Positions 16,763 through 25,925 are shown, counted from the stretch's first letter. The stretch: 57,104 nt of DNA from CALGLS01 sp047626155 (GCA_047626155.1 JBLHRR010000019.1:1-57104), one strand, 5' to 3'. Translations and numbers: made by a program. Notes: generated from the sequence alone by a model not told the origin.

Positions 16763-17392
16763 TTACAATAAAGAGTAGGTAACGTAAAAGGTAAGGTGTT
16801 TACTCCAAATGTTAGTCTCTACTGGAGGTCCTCCATTGTCCAGATCGTTATTGTAAATGTCAATAAGGCTGCGCTCAAAACGAGCACCTATTCCGATTTT
16901 ACTATTAACAAAATAAACGGCACCAACTAAAAAACCAAAATAGTTGTCTCGCAGAAAACCATCAATTGATTCAAAGGGTTCTCCTTCCATTTTTGTGCTA
17001 AACAGACGACCGTAGGAAAGGCCTCCCAGGAAGTGAAGCCTGTAATACTGCTCGTCTTCCATGAGCCAGTCTTTGAATTTGAAGTAGACCGGAACCATGA
17101 CGTAATTCAACTTTGATTTAAAGGGTAAGGTGCCAATGTTAGTGCTCACAGATCGACTGCCGAGTTGACTGAAAGCTATTTCAAGCCCCAGTTCTGACTT
17201 CTCTGTAAATAAAACCTGTGCAGTAATTCCAGCATATAAACCGAGTTTATTGAAGCGAGCTTCCCGATCTCCCTGGATTTGTGAAGCATTAGTTCCCAAT
17301 AAAAAACCGGCGTTGAATCTACGCTCCTGAGCTTCTCCGTTTTGAAAAAGAAAAAGGAAGGCAAGAAGTGAAAAATAATATTTGTAGGGCAT
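16763..17392 (-). CDS. PorT-family outer-membrane beta-barrel protein
   Basis: A 209-residue protein with signal peptide (to about residue 21, ending GEAQ) and alternating beta-strand pattern. Segments such as FNAGFLLGTNASQIQGD, LGLYAGITAQVLF, KSELGLEIAFSQLGS, KLNYVMVPVYFKF and IGIGARFERSL follow the 'outer membrane protein beta-barrel / PorT' layout common in Bacteroidota. It ends in an aromatic-rich strand (KHLTFYVTYSLL), as barrels do. Function is unknown; not to be equated with PorT of the T9SS. It is divergent from 17585 with a shared promoter region. Confidence 0.82.
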   Translation of the reverse strand: MPYKYYFSLLAFLFLFQNGEAQERRFNAGFLLGTNASQIQGDREARFNKLGLYAGITAQVLFTEKSELGLEIAFSQLGSRSVSTNIGTLPFKSKLNYVMVPVYFKFKDWLMEDEQYYRLHFLGGLSYGRLFSTKMEGEPFESIDGFLRDNYFGFLVGAVYFVNSKIGIGARFERSLIDIYNNDLDNGGPPVETNIWSKHLTFYVTYSLL

Positions 17393-17493
17393 CTGAATTT
17401 GAATTACAGTTTGGAAAAGAGAATAGAAAGAAGCACATCTAAACCCGATAAATTTTACGATATTTGCTCTTACTTCAGTATTAAGGTGGCTAC

Positions 17494-17507
17494 AAAGATA
17501 CGTTTGT
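17494..17507. promoter_or_regulatory. Overlapping divergent -7 boxes
   Basis: CAAAGATACGTTTG contains TACGTTTG on plus (17500-17507) and TATCTTTG on minus (17501-17494), sharing the central TA. They point to the genes at 17585 (+) and 17392 (-). No clear -33 elements are seen. Confidence 0.45.
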
Positions 17508-17584
17508 TTCCGTATTTATAACGAAGAATGCAATCCGAAAGTCTGAAGGTTAATTCTTATCTAGAATGAAAATAGAAAAGCAAC

Positions 17585-17971
17585 ATGTTTAAATACACAA
17601 AACATTTTCTGAAAAAGACTGAAGACCTTTTTGCTGAAGTCAAATATGTTATTCGTTATGAAAGAGGTTCTTTTAAATCAGGGTACTGTATCGTGGAAGA
17701 TCGGAAAATAGCCGTCATCAATAAGTTCTTCGATACAGAAGCCCGTATTAATACTTTAATAGAAATTCTGAATGTCATTGAAGTGGATGTTGCCAAATTG
17801 AAGGAAGGAACGGCCAGTCACTATAAGGCTTTGATGAAGGCCGCGGCAAAAACGAAGGGAAAAGAGACGGATACAACAGAGGCAGTTAACGAAGGAATTG
17901 AGGAGCAAAAGGAAGAAAGTGAGGAGACATCGACGGAAATAGAAGAAACAAAGACTGAAGAAGTAGAGTAA
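17585..17971 (+). CDS. Conserved small protein with acidic C-terminal tail
   Basis: 128 residues, no signal peptide or membrane segment. The N-terminal 85 residues look globular (KKTEDLFAEVKYVIRYERG, KSGYCIVEDRKIAVINKFF, RINTLIEILNVIEVDV). The last 40 residues are low-complexity and very rich in Glu and Thr. I recall proteins of this kind being widespread and unnamed in Bacteroidota, but cannot name a family. The MBL hydrolase gene follows on the same strand and may be co-transcribed. Confidence 0.75.
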   Translation: MFKYTKHFLKKTEDLFAEVKYVIRYERGSFKSGYCIVEDRKIAVINKFFDTEARINTLIEILNVIEVDVAKLKEGTASHYKALMKAAAKTKGKETDTTEAVNEGIEEQKEESEETSTEIEETKTEEVE

Positions 17972-18049
17972 AAGAAAGTCTAAAAAACACCAGATACAAA
18001 CGGTCTGGCACTTTTGGTATTTTCCATCATAAAAAAAAAACGATATACC

Positions 18050-18829
18050 TTGAAAGTCACCTTCTTAGGTACCGGTACCTCCCAAGGTATCCCCGTTATT
18101 GGTTGTACTTGCGAAGTTTGTCAATCGGCAGACCCTAAAGACAATAGACTAAGAACGTCTATTCTACTCTCAAAAGGCCCGGTGAATATTGCGATAGATT
18201 GTGGTCCGGATTTTCGTCAGCAAATGCTTCGAGCTAAAGTAGATCATCTCAATGCGGTACTATTGACCCATGAACATAACGATCACGTAATAGGGATGGA
18301 TGATGTGCGGCCGTTCAATTTTAGTAGCGGTACCAATATGTCCATCTACGCAACAGAAGAGGTGCAAAAGAAAATTAAAGCGAGATTTGCATATGTTTTT
18401 GCTGCAAACCCATATCCCGGCGCACCTCGACTGGAATTGCATACGATCAGTAAAGACAAAGATTTCTGGGTAAAGGGTATTAAAGTAAAACCAATGGAAG
18501 TACTTCACGGACGTTTACCCGTACTTGGCTTCCGATTTGACGATTTTACTTACATTACAGATGCAAAAACAATCACAGAATCAGAATTGGCAAAGCTAAA
18601 GGGAACAAAAACATTGGTGTTAAATGCATTGCATCACAATATACATCATACCCATCTTAGCCTTTCGGAAGCGCTAGAGTGGATAAAAAGAATAGCTCCA
18701 GAAAGAGCATACCTCCTCCATCTTAGTCATAAAATGGGTTGCCATAAAGCCATAAATGATCAATTGCCAGAAGGGGTCGAATTAGCTTATGATGGATTGA
18801 CACTTGAATTCCCGGAGGAGGAAGGCTAA
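18050..18829 (+). CDS. MBL-fold metallo-hydrolase, PhnP-like
   Basis: About 259 residues. The start LGTGTSQGIPVIGCTCEVC carries the cysteine pair (zinc-site type) of PhnP-like phosphodiesterases. The metal-binding motif THEHNDH, the later DCGPDF, VLHGRLPVLGFRF, DAKTI and LLHLSHKMGCH complete the metallo-beta-lactamase fold. The likely reaction is hydrolysis of a cyclic phosphodiester or related ester, but substrate cannot be read from sequence. The frame opens from a TTG at 18014; I chose the TTG at 18050, which gives (M)KVTFLGTGTSQG, the usual family N-terminus. No ATG fits either position. A short stem lies between this gene and the previous one. Confidence 0.85.
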   Translation: MKVTFLGTGTSQGIPVIGCTCEVCQSADPKDNRLRTSILLSKGPVNIAIDCGPDFRQQMLRAKVDHLNAVLLTHEHNDHVIGMDDVRPFNFSSGTNMSIYATEEVQKKIKARFAYVFAANPYPGAPRLELHTISKDKDFWVKGIKVKPMEVLHGRLPVLGFRFDDFTYITDAKTITESELAKLKGTKTLVLNALHHNIHHTHLSLSEALEWIKRIAPERAYLLHLSHKMGCHKAINDQLPEGVELAYDGLTLEFPEEEG

Positions 18830-18985
18830 GGGAGGGCATTCAGGAATATAGGACTAAATCAGGGAGAAGTATAAAACAAAGTCGGTACCTCGACAGTAAT
18901 AACAAAGTTATTTAAACAATCTGACACTAATTTCGTAGTTTATTACTTGAGGAACTTTTCCTTAAAATCTATTAAAACTAATGCT

Positions 18986-19975
18986 ATGCGACAACTATAC
19001 CTGATCTCTTTCTTCACTATTGGAATGGTATTAACCTTGTCTGCACAACAACTACCCCAATACAGCCTTTACATGTACAACCAACATCAGGTGAACCCCG
19101 CTTATGCAGGGCTGGATAATGCGATTGTATTAAACGGCTTGGTGCGAATGCAATGGACAGGTTTGGAAGGTGCTCCTTTGAGTCAGCAGGTGAGTGCGCA
19201 TATGCCTTTGTATATTTTAGGAGGAGGTATTGGTTTGAATGTGGAAAACGATATTACAGGAGCTCAACAAAGAACATCGGCAACTTTGTCTTATAATTAC
19301 TGGCTAAAGTTGTCCAGTAAAAGTATACTGTCTCTCGGAATAGGGGCAGGGGTTGCCCAACGAAGGCTTGATGGAACGAAGCTTAGAGCACCAGAAGGCG
19401 ATTATAATGATCCTGACTTTCCGGTAATAAACCATAACGATGATTTATTACCGGAAGGCTTGGAAACGGCGATGGTTCCTGTCATTAATGCTGGAGCCTT
19501 TTACCAAAGTGAACATCTGGATTTTGGAATTTCCGTTAAGAATATACTCGAAGCAGAGGCAGCCTACAAATTAGTAAACGCTACTAGCAAATTGACTGAA
19601 AATAGGCATTTCTATGGTTTTGCAGCAGGAAGATTCGATATTGGGAAAATTATTGAGTGGATGCCTTCGTTAATGGTTCAGTCAGACTTGCAGCAAACAC
19701 AGGCAGAATTGACAACATTGTTCAGATACAATGGCAATATATTTGGGGGAGCAGGAATGAGAGGGTACAATAAAAACACTTTGGACGCAGTTGTTTTGAT
19801 AGCAGGTTTTAACCTGAATGAGAGAACTACCCTCGCCTATGCATACGACCTTACGTTATCGGATTTAAATTCGGTCAGTAATGGGTCACATGAAATTACA
19901 ATTCGATATAACCTCAATAAATCAGTTGGTGGAGGAGTGCTTCCACCAGTGATTCATAATCCACGCTTTTTGTAG
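18986..19975 (+). CDS. porP: Type IX secretion system membrane protein PorP/SprF family
   Basis: A 329-residue outer-membrane protein with signal peptide (MRQLYLISFFTIGMVLTLSA). The family signature is clear: QLPQYSLYMYNQHQVNPAYAGL followed by MQWTGLEGAPLSQQ, and the beta-barrel strands end with NGSHEITIRYNL. PorP/SprF proteins act with the T9SS, often holding exported adhesins or PorE-type proteins at the surface. An upstream TTG at 18947 is in frame, but ATG 18986 begins the signal peptide. It precedes gldKLMN by 411 nt, keeping the P-K-L-M-N gene order known from Porphyromonas. Confidence 0.9.
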   Translation: MRQLYLISFFTIGMVLTLSAQQLPQYSLYMYNQHQVNPAYAGLDNAIVLNGLVRMQWTGLEGAPLSQQVSAHMPLYILGGGIGLNVENDITGAQQRTSATLSYNYWLKLSSKSILSLGIGAGVAQRRLDGTKLRAPEGDYNDPDFPVINHNDDLLPEGLETAMVPVINAGAFYQSEHLDFGISVKNILEAEAAYKLVNATSKLTENRHFYGFAAGRFDIGKIIEWMPSLMVQSDLQQTQAELTTLFRYNGNIFGGAGMRGYNKNTLDAVVLIAGFNLNERTTLAYAYDLTLSDLNSVSNGSHEITIRYNLNKSVGGGVLPPVIHNPRFL

Positions 19976-20266
19976 TGGACTTTTAGACTTTCCGTGAGAA
20001 TTGTCAAAACCACAAGAATTACGGGATATGACAAAAAGTAGCCTAATTTTTCTGCAAAGACGTACCATTACTAACAAAACAATAGTACCTTTCTTCTTTG
20101 ACCATTTATTGAAACTGTAGCAAAAAGGTCTTCAGAGAAAAACGAAATCGCAAAAGGTTTCCCAAAAGAAAAGGGAACTCAAGCTTTTGTATTTGCTACT
20201 TGGTGTTTTGCCAAAATATTATTTGTAATTCTTTTACTTTTCGGCAGTTATGTAAGACATAAGCAC
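19976..20266. other. Gap between porP and gldK
   Basis: No gene was seen. The segment is AT-rich with short A-runs; no strong hairpin terminator stands out. The gldK promoter lies at its right end. Confidence 0.4.
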
Positions 20267-20274
20267 TAACTTTG
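20267..20274 (+). promoter_or_regulatory. -7 box upstream of gldK
   Basis: TAACTTTG matches TAnnTTTG, about 113 nt before the gldK ATG. A TTG-type -33 is not obvious. Confidence 0.4.
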
Positions 20275-20386
20275 CCTATTTCTGGGCAAAAAGAAAAAAT
20301 TAATTTTTGAATTCACTATCAAACGAACTATATTTACGTTCGCTTTACAGCATTTCTTAAAAACGAAGGAAAACTCGGGTGTTAAA

Positions 20387-21631
20387 ATGAAAAAACTATT
20401 CAAAACTCTTCTCGTCGCGCTGGTTTTTGCCGTGGTCTTTACCGCATGTGGAACTAAGCAAAATGGCCAATTAATCGGTGCTCCGGATCGACCTACCTGG
20501 AAAGGTATCAATCCTTATGGTATGGTTTATATACCTTCTGGAACTTTACACATAGGTGGTAGTGACCAGGATATTACCAGCACAATGGTTCAAAGAACCA
20601 AATCCATCTCTATTCAGGGATTCTATATGGATGACACTGAAATTACTAATAACGAATGGAGACAGTTTGTTTACTGGGTTCGTGACTCCTTGGCACATAG
20701 CTATCAGGACCACTTTCTTGAAGATGATAACGGAGACCAGCGTATTGACTGGGACTACGAAATCGACTGGGAAGATGAGGTACTTGATGAACTTTATTAT
20801 GGAGGCGATGACAAATTTGCTGGTAAACGTGAATTAGACGTTAGTAAATTATCATATGAATATGAATGGTATGATTGGCAAGCTGCCGCTCATGATAAAG
20901 AATCCAACCGTACTGTTCATATCAAAAAAGATAAAGCATTTATCTATCCTGATACTTTAGTTTGGATTCGTGACTTTGCTTATTCTTACAATGAGCCAAT
21001 GACTCGTAACTATTTCTGGCACCCTGCCTTCGATGACTACCCAGTAGTTGGTATCGATTGGAAAATGGCCAGTGCTTTTTCTTATTGGAGAACCAAACTT
21101 TGGAACTCTTACCAAAGCTACAGAGGTGACGGTATCAACTCTGAGGATTTCCGTTTACCAACAGAACACGAATGGGAATATGCTTCAAGAGGTGGGCATG
21201 CCTTAGCTCCTTATCCTTGGGGTGGGTATTACCTACGTAACGCTAAAGGTTGTTTGTTAGCTAACTTCAAACCTGGGCGTGGTAACTATCCTGAAGATGG
21301 TGGTTTGTATACTGTAAAAGCAGATGCTTACTTCCCTAACGATTACGGTCTGTACAATATGGCTGGTAACGTTTCTGAGTGGACTTCCACTGCCTTTCAC
21401 GAAAATGCTTATGCATTCTTACACGATTTAAATCCTGATTTAAGATATGATGCTACTGAAGATGATTCCGAAGCGCAAAAGCGTAAAGTAATCAGAGGTG
21501 GTTCGTGGAAAGATGTAGCTTTCTTCTTACAGACAGGTACTCGGCACTGGGAATATCAAGATACTACTAAATCTTATATTGGATTCCGATGTGCGCTTAC
21601 CTTCTTAGGTCGATCTATCAACGACTTCTAA
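20387..21631 (+). CDS. gldK: T9SS outer-membrane lipoprotein GldK/PorK
   Basis: 414 residues. Lipoprotein signal with lipobox FTAC and Cys21. The rest is a formylglycine-generating-enzyme (FGE-sulfatase) fold: YGMVYIPSGTLHIGGSDQD, FYMDDTEITNNEWRQF, FRLPTEHEWEYASRGG, NVSEWTSTAF, KVIRGGSWKD and FIGFRCAL-like end (YIGFRCALTF). In GldK/PorK this fold is structural and forms, with GldN/PorN, the periplasmic ring under the outer membrane. GldJ is a paralogue, but the position before gldLMN favours GldK. A strong hairpin follows the stop, so gldL may be transcribed separately. Confidence 0.92.
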   Translation: MKKLFKTLLVALVFAVVFTACGTKQNGQLIGAPDRPTWKGINPYGMVYIPSGTLHIGGSDQDITSTMVQRTKSISIQGFYMDDTEITNNEWRQFVYWVRDSLAHSYQDHFLEDDNGDQRIDWDYEIDWEDEVLDELYYGGDDKFAGKRELDVSKLSYEYEWYDWQAAAHDKESNRTVHIKKDKAFIYPDTLVWIRDFAYSYNEPMTRNYFWHPAFDDYPVVGIDWKMASAFSYWRTKLWNSYQSYRGDGINSEDFRLPTEHEWEYASRGGHALAPYPWGGYYLRNAKGCLLANFKPGRGNYPEDGGLYTVKADAYFPNDYGLYNMAGNVSEWTSTAFHENAYAFLHDLNPDLRYDATEDDSEAQKRKVIRGGSWKDVAFFLQTGTRHWEYQDTTKSYIGFRCALTFLGRSINDF

Positions 21632-21636
21632 ATCAT

Positions 21637-21693
21637 TTTTAAATAAAGAGGAAGGAACATTATTCAAATAGATTCCTTCCTCTTTATTTAAAA
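21637..21693. terminator. Strong hairpin between gldK and gldL
   Basis: Perfect 21-bp inverted repeat (21637-21657 with 21673-21693) around a 15-nt loop, A/T-rich flanks. It begins 5 nt after the gldK stop. Confidence 0.85.
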
Positions 21694-21715
21694 ACTACTT
21701 CCTATACTTTTTCGC

Positions 21716-21747
21716 TTGCAAATACCTACGTAAAATATGTAACTTTT
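21716..21747 (+). promoter_or_regulatory. Probable gldLMN promoter
   Basis: TTG at 21716-21718, 21-nt spacer, TAACTTTT at 21740-21747 (one base off TAnnTTTG). It lies between the gldK hairpin and gldL. Confidence 0.5.
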
Positions 21748-21835
21748 TCCCGTGGTAGCGTTAAGTTATCAGGATGTGTTTACTATGTAAATACCCGATT
21801 GAAATAAAATTAATTAACCTTAAAGATTTATCAAA

Positions 21836-22426
21836 ATGAGTTTCCTAAAGTCAAAATGGTTTAAGTATCTAAAAAATCTTCTTATCGGTGCTGGTGCCGC
21901 TGTTGTATTGATTGGTGCACTTTTCAAACTAGAAAGTTTGCCATATGCATCTGAAATGTTAACAGCAGGTCTTTGTATCGAAGCATTTATCTTCTTGTTC
22001 TTAGGATTAATTGGTCCTGAACCAGATTACTACTGGGACAAATTATACCCAGGATTAAGTGATTATCACTCTAATATCGCTCCTCTTGGTGGTGGTGATA
22101 TGAGTAATAAAAAACCAGAATTAGACGGAGAAGTAGTTGAGCAGCAGCTTGGTGGAATGTTAAATGAGTTACAAGGAATGTCTTCTAGCCTTGGTTCTTT
22201 GAAAGCACTTCAAGAAGTTGATTTCTCTCAAACGAGTGATCAAATGAAATCAATGGGTAACTTCTATACAAGAATGAACGAAGCAATGGGAACATTAAAT
22301 GATTCTTTAGAAGATACTAAGCAATATGGTGAGCAGCTTTCTGCGTTAAACAAAAACTTAGGTTCTTTGAATAATGTATACGGTAACGTTCTTTCAGCAA
22401 TGTCTAACATCGGAGGAAAGAACTAG
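21836..22426 (+). CDS. gldL: T9SS inner-membrane motor protein GldL
   Basis: 196 residues with two N-terminal membrane helices (about 14-31 and 41-58) and a long cytoplasmic helical tail with SSLGSLKALQEV and MNEAMGTLNDSLEDTKQ. Glu49 (CIEAFIFLFLGLIG) falls in the second helix at the position known in Flavobacterium GldL to couple proton flow to movement. GldL forms a pentamer around the GldM dimer. The motif GPEPDYYW after helix two is typical. gldM follows after 51 nt. Confidence 0.95.
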   Translation: MSFLKSKWFKYLKNLLIGAGAAVVLIGALFKLESLPYASEMLTAGLCIEAFIFLFLGLIGPEPDYYWDKLYPGLSDYHSNIAPLGGGDMSNKKPELDGEVVEQQLGGMLNELQGMSSSLGSLKALQEVDFSQTSDQMKSMGNFYTRMNEAMGTLNDSLEDTKQYGEQLSALNKNLGSLNNVYGNVLSAMSNIGGKN

Positions 22427-22477
22427 GAACCACTTTTAGTAAACACACTCATTAATTAACTAAAATAATTATTCAAT

Positions 22478-24130
22478 ATGTCAATTCCTAAGGAACCCCG
22501 GCAGCTGATGATCAACCTCATGTATTTGGTTTTGACAGCACTGTTGGCCTTAAATGTTTCCGCAGAGGTAATGAATGCCTTTTTTGACCTTGATAAAAGT
22601 TTGCAAACGTCTAATAAGCTTACAAAGCAAGGTGTTGAAGCAACAAAGGCTGGTATTCAACCACTGTTGGAGAAAAAGCCTAAACTACAGGCTCCCCTAA
22701 ATGATGGGATTAATAATGTAAATTCAGAAGTAGGAACTTTCGTAGCGTTTATTGAAACTCTTAAAGATAACCTCATTGATGGATCCGGTGACAAAAATGG
22801 TATCCGCGATGAAGGAGATTATATTAAGAAGGATATGAAGAATAAGCCGAAAGGAAAGAAGAATAAAGACATCACCACCCGAATGTTAGTGACGGGGTCT
22901 AAAGATGGTACTCAAGAGGCTCAAGGCCCTATTGTAGAAGGTATGGTTGCTGAGCTTAAATCTAAACTAGTCGAAATCTTCAGTAATACCATTAAGAATG
23001 AAGACGTAATGACTGAAGGAAAGCTTAGTCAGGAAGAGGTCGATAAGCGTATCAGCGATATCGTTGCAACTTTGCCACTTCAGGTAGAAACACCAGAACA
23101 AATTCTTGCGTCTTCTAAAGATGGTAAACAAAAGACCTGGTCTGAATACAAGTTTAAGCAAATGCCTTTGGCGGCAGTACTTCCTGCTTTGACTAAACTG
23201 CAAACAGATGCACGTAACTCCGAAGCTACTATCGTTAATAAATTAGCGGAATTAGTAGGAGGTAGAGAAATCAAGTTAAATAAATTCTTCCCTGTAATCA
23301 ATGCCAAGAAAGGTTATGTCATTAAAGGTGAAAAATTTGAAGCAACGGTACAAATTGGAGCTTACTCTTCAGAATTTGGTGAAAACTCTACTATTACTGT
23401 AAACGGTAAGCGTATCACCTTAAAGGATGGTGTTGGTGAATATTCTGAAACAGCATCTACTACCGGGAAACGTATTTTAAAGCTAACGTCTAACGTTATT
23501 AATCCTATTACAGATGAAGTATACAACGAGAATTCAACTTTCGAATATGAAGTAGGTGTTCGTTCAGCTACTGTTTCTGCTGATAAAATGAACGTTTTCT
23601 ACATTGGTGTAGAAAATCCTGTTACCGTAATTGTTGCTGGAGCTTCTAGTAATGAAGTTACTGCGAAAGGTACTAATGTAAGTTTGAAAAAAGTAAAAGG
23701 AGGAAGCTATATAGCTACTGTTTCTAAGCCAGGTGAGGCGACTATTAATGTCTCTGGTGGTGGTTTACCTAACACTCCTTTCAAATTTCGTGTGAAGCGA
23801 ATTCCTGATCCAATGGCCAGACTTAGTAAATCTAATGGTGGTGCAATGGGGAATGGAGAATTCAAAGCACAGGGTGGTGTAGGTGCATTTCTTGATGACT
23901 TTGACTTTGATGCTAAATGTAGGATTCAGGGATACAACCTGACTTATGTTGCTAAGCGACAAGATCCTGTAGAATCAATTAATGGTGGTCCTCGTTACAA
24001 TGAAAAGTCTAGACGACTAGTTAAACAAGCGAAGCCTGGTGATATTTTCTACTTTGACAATGTAAAAGCAAAATGTCCTGGAGACTCTGCTGGTCGTAAG
24101 ATCAATTCTATGGTATTCAAAATTAAGTAA
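22478..24130 (+). CDS. gldM: T9SS motor and periplasmic shaft protein GldM
   Basis: 550 residues: PRQLMINLMYLVLTALLALNVS gives the single N-terminal membrane helix that sits in the GldL ring, followed by the GldM helical domain (D1) and three Ig-like/beta domains (for example NKFFPVINAKKGYVIKGEKF, VEVGVRSA-like YEVGVRSATVSADKMNVFYIG, VENPVTVIVAGAS). It spans the periplasm to reach the GldK/GldN ring and transmits rotation. Length is at the upper end of normal (about 515 aa in F. johnsoniae). Position in the operon is canonical. Confidence 0.95.
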   Translation: MSIPKEPRQLMINLMYLVLTALLALNVSAEVMNAFFDLDKSLQTSNKLTKQGVEATKAGIQPLLEKKPKLQAPLNDGINNVNSEVGTFVAFIETLKDNLIDGSGDKNGIRDEGDYIKKDMKNKPKGKKNKDITTRMLVTGSKDGTQEAQGPIVEGMVAELKSKLVEIFSNTIKNEDVMTEGKLSQEEVDKRISDIVATLPLQVETPEQILASSKDGKQKTWSEYKFKQMPLAAVLPALTKLQTDARNSEATIVNKLAELVGGREIKLNKFFPVINAKKGYVIKGEKFEATVQIGAYSSEFGENSTITVNGKRITLKDGVGEYSETASTTGKRILKLTSNVINPITDEVYNENSTFEYEVGVRSATVSADKMNVFYIGVENPVTVIVAGASSNEVTAKGTNVSLKKVKGGSYIATVSKPGEATINVSGGGLPNTPFKFRVKRIPDPMARLSKSNGGAMGNGEFKAQGGVGAFLDDFDFDAKCRIQGYNLTYVAKRQDPVESINGGPRYNEKSRRLVKQAKPGDIFYFDNVKAKCPGDSAGRKINSMVFKIK

Positions 24131-24228
24131 GAAACCTTAATCTATCCCGTAGTTCTGAATATATTGGAGCTACGGGGTAAATGAGAGAAGCTAATATTTA
24201 TACTACACAAATTTTAAATGTAAAAGTC

Positions 24229-25113
24229 ATGAAGATCGTTCTTAATTTAATTTGCAGCTGTTTGGTGATTATCTTGATTAGCGCTAGCTCGGCATTCAGT
24301 CAAGCTCCTGAAACAGTAAAAACGGATAATCCAATACAAACTGAATCTAGTGATCCTGATGCGGATCGCCCCTTAGATGATATCGTTGAAAAAAGGATTA
24401 TTGACGATCGAATGGTACTCAAATACCAACCATTACGTGAAGCAGACGTTTTGTGGGAAAAACGTATTTGGAGAGTAATAGACATCCGGGAGAAAATGAA
24501 TCTTCCTTTTGCCTACCCCGAAATGCCTTTCTTCTCTATCTTAATGGATGCAGCAGTTAATGGTGACATTACAGTATACAGTACAGAAGACGATAAATTC
24601 TCTTCTTCCCTTGGCGCCGATGAGGTTGCTTCTATGGGAGCTACTGTAGATACGGTTATCACTTTTGACCCAGAAACGTATGAAGAGCAAATTCAGGTTG
24701 TTCGTAATGAACTAAACCCTGAAGATGTAAAGCGTTTCCGTATTAAAGAAGTTTGGTTCTTCAATACGCAAACCTCTACAATGGAAGTGCGTATTTTAGG
24801 TATCGCTCCACTTATTGATGTAAAAGATGAGAACGGAAACTTCCGTTATGAAAAGCCAATGTTTTGGGTATACTACCCAGAGTGTCGCGAAATCCTTGCT
24901 CGTCACAAGGTATTCAATGTAGGCAATGATGCTTCGTTAAACACTTGGGAAGATTTAATGGAAATGCGTTTCTTCTCCAGTTATATCTATAAAGAGTCTA
25001 ACGTACACGATTTGCGCTTACAGGATTACCTAAGTGGTGTAGACTTACTTTTGGAAGCAGATAAAATCAAGCAGGAGATATTTAATTACGAACATGATTT
25101 GTGGTCATATTAA
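24229..25113 (+). CDS. gldN: T9SS periplasmic ring protein GldN/PorN
   Basis: 294 residues with a signal peptide MKIVLNLICSCLVIILISAS...AFSQ. Conserved GldN segments are DIVEKRIIDDRMVLKYQPLREADVLW split as DDRMVLKYQPLREADV and WEKRIWRVIDIREKMN, then PFFSILMDA, RFRIKEVWFFNTQTSTMEVRI, MFWVYYPECREILA and WEDLMEMRFFSSYIYKESN. It pairs with GldK in the ring. The frame opens at 24181, but ATG 24229 starts the signal peptide. It is the last gene of the gldLMN unit; a perfect hairpin terminator follows. Confidence 0.95.
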   Translation: MKIVLNLICSCLVIILISASSAFSQAPETVKTDNPIQTESSDPDADRPLDDIVEKRIIDDRMVLKYQPLREADVLWEKRIWRVIDIREKMNLPFAYPEMPFFSILMDAAVNGDITVYSTEDDKFSSSLGADEVASMGATVDTVITFDPETYEEQIQVVRNELNPEDVKRFRIKEVWFFNTQTSTMEVRILGIAPLIDVKDENGNFRYEKPMFWVYYPECREILARHKVFNVGNDASLNTWEDLMEMRFFSSYIYKESNVHDLRLQDYLSGVDLLLEADKIKQEIFNYEHDLWSY

Positions 25114-25125
25114 CAAGTTTCTTCT

Positions 25126-25174
25126 CAAAATTAAAAAGTCCGGTTCTCACCAAGAACCGGACTTTTTAATTTTG
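25126..25174 (+). terminator. Terminator of the gldLMN operon
   Basis: Perfect 22-bp inverted repeat (25126-25147 with 25153-25174), 5-nt loop, followed on the plus strand by T-rich sequence inside the arm. Confidence 0.93.
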
Positions 25175-25372
25175 GCCTCTCTTTTGCAAAGCATATAACA
25201 GTAGCTTTACTAATTCACCTCCCATAAGGCTAATTCTAATCCCCTCTTTTCGCAATTTGTGTATCAAAGCATTCGTTTATGCTTTACTTTTTCTGAATTT
25301 TAGATTACGCAGCAATATAACCAACCAACATCCCCCCACACACATTTTATTAACTTTTAAATTAACCTAGTT

Positions 25373-25549
25373 ATGACTAAGTATGCGTCTGCATTCGCAC
25401 TACTCTTATCTCTGGTTTGCTTGAGTTCTTGTGGCTCCAGCAATGGATGTAAGGGAGGAGGTTGGTATGGAGACCGGAATCTGACCGAGGTCAGCCCGGA
25501 ACTACCAGACCAAGTAGAAATCAAAGAGATTTCAGCAGCATGTGACTAA
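25373..25549 (+). CDS. Small lipoprotein, 58 aa
   Basis: ATG frame of 58 codons plus TAA. Residues 1-19 are a lipoprotein signal (ALLLSLVCLSSC, Cys20), followed by GSSNGCKGGGWYGDRN and an acidic tail (LPDQVEIKEISAACD) with a second and third cysteine. It is preceded by an AT-rich leader and followed, across a family A repeat, by a hairpin at 25701-25736, so the repeat may lie in its 3' untranslated region. The lipobox and codon use support a real gene; function unknown. Confidence 0.65.
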   Translation: MTKYASAFALLLSLVCLSSCGSSNGCKGGGWYGDRNLTEVSPELPDQVEIKEISAACD

Positions 25550-25572
25550 AAAGGATCGTGTTTAGCAAAACG

Positions 25573-25693
25573 CCTTCTTTGATAGATGAGGTGGTTCATC
25601 AAAAGATTTTTCAAAAGTGATTGTAGCGCAACAGAATGAGAGTCGAAAATCTATTAGGGGAACTATGAAAACACGGAATTCGTCAACGAGTCA
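25573..25693 (+). repeat. Dispersed repeat family A, copy 2 (upstream of fabG)
   Basis: Matches copies at 3338-3457 and 32533-32675, sharing CCTTCTTTGATAGATGA, GGTGGTT, GATTTTTCAAAA, CGAAAATCTATT and ACACGGAATTCGTCAA. It lies between a small lipoprotein gene and a hairpin, 232 nt before fabG. Confidence 0.75.
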
Positions 25694-25700
25694 CTAAACT

Positions 25701-25736
25701 AAAAGGAGGTTTATCTGAAAGGATAATCCTCCTTTT
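25701..25736 (+). terminator. Hairpin terminator before fabG
   Basis: Arms 25701-25715 and 25722-25736 (15 bp, one mismatch) with a 6-nt loop and terminal T-run. Probably ends transcription of the small lipoprotein gene. Confidence 0.8.
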
Positions 25737-25925
25737 GTAGTTTATATTGGGTCAGACTAGATGAGAAAAAGGCAGATGAAATTATTTTTGTGTAATATAA
25801 ATAGTGAATTCCTCAATAAATTTTAGAATTTTGTAACCGAAAGTACTGAGAAGGCAGGATTATGTTGATTTTTCTGATTTTGAACAGGTACTTATATTCA
25901 AATATCAACCATTAAAACAAATACT

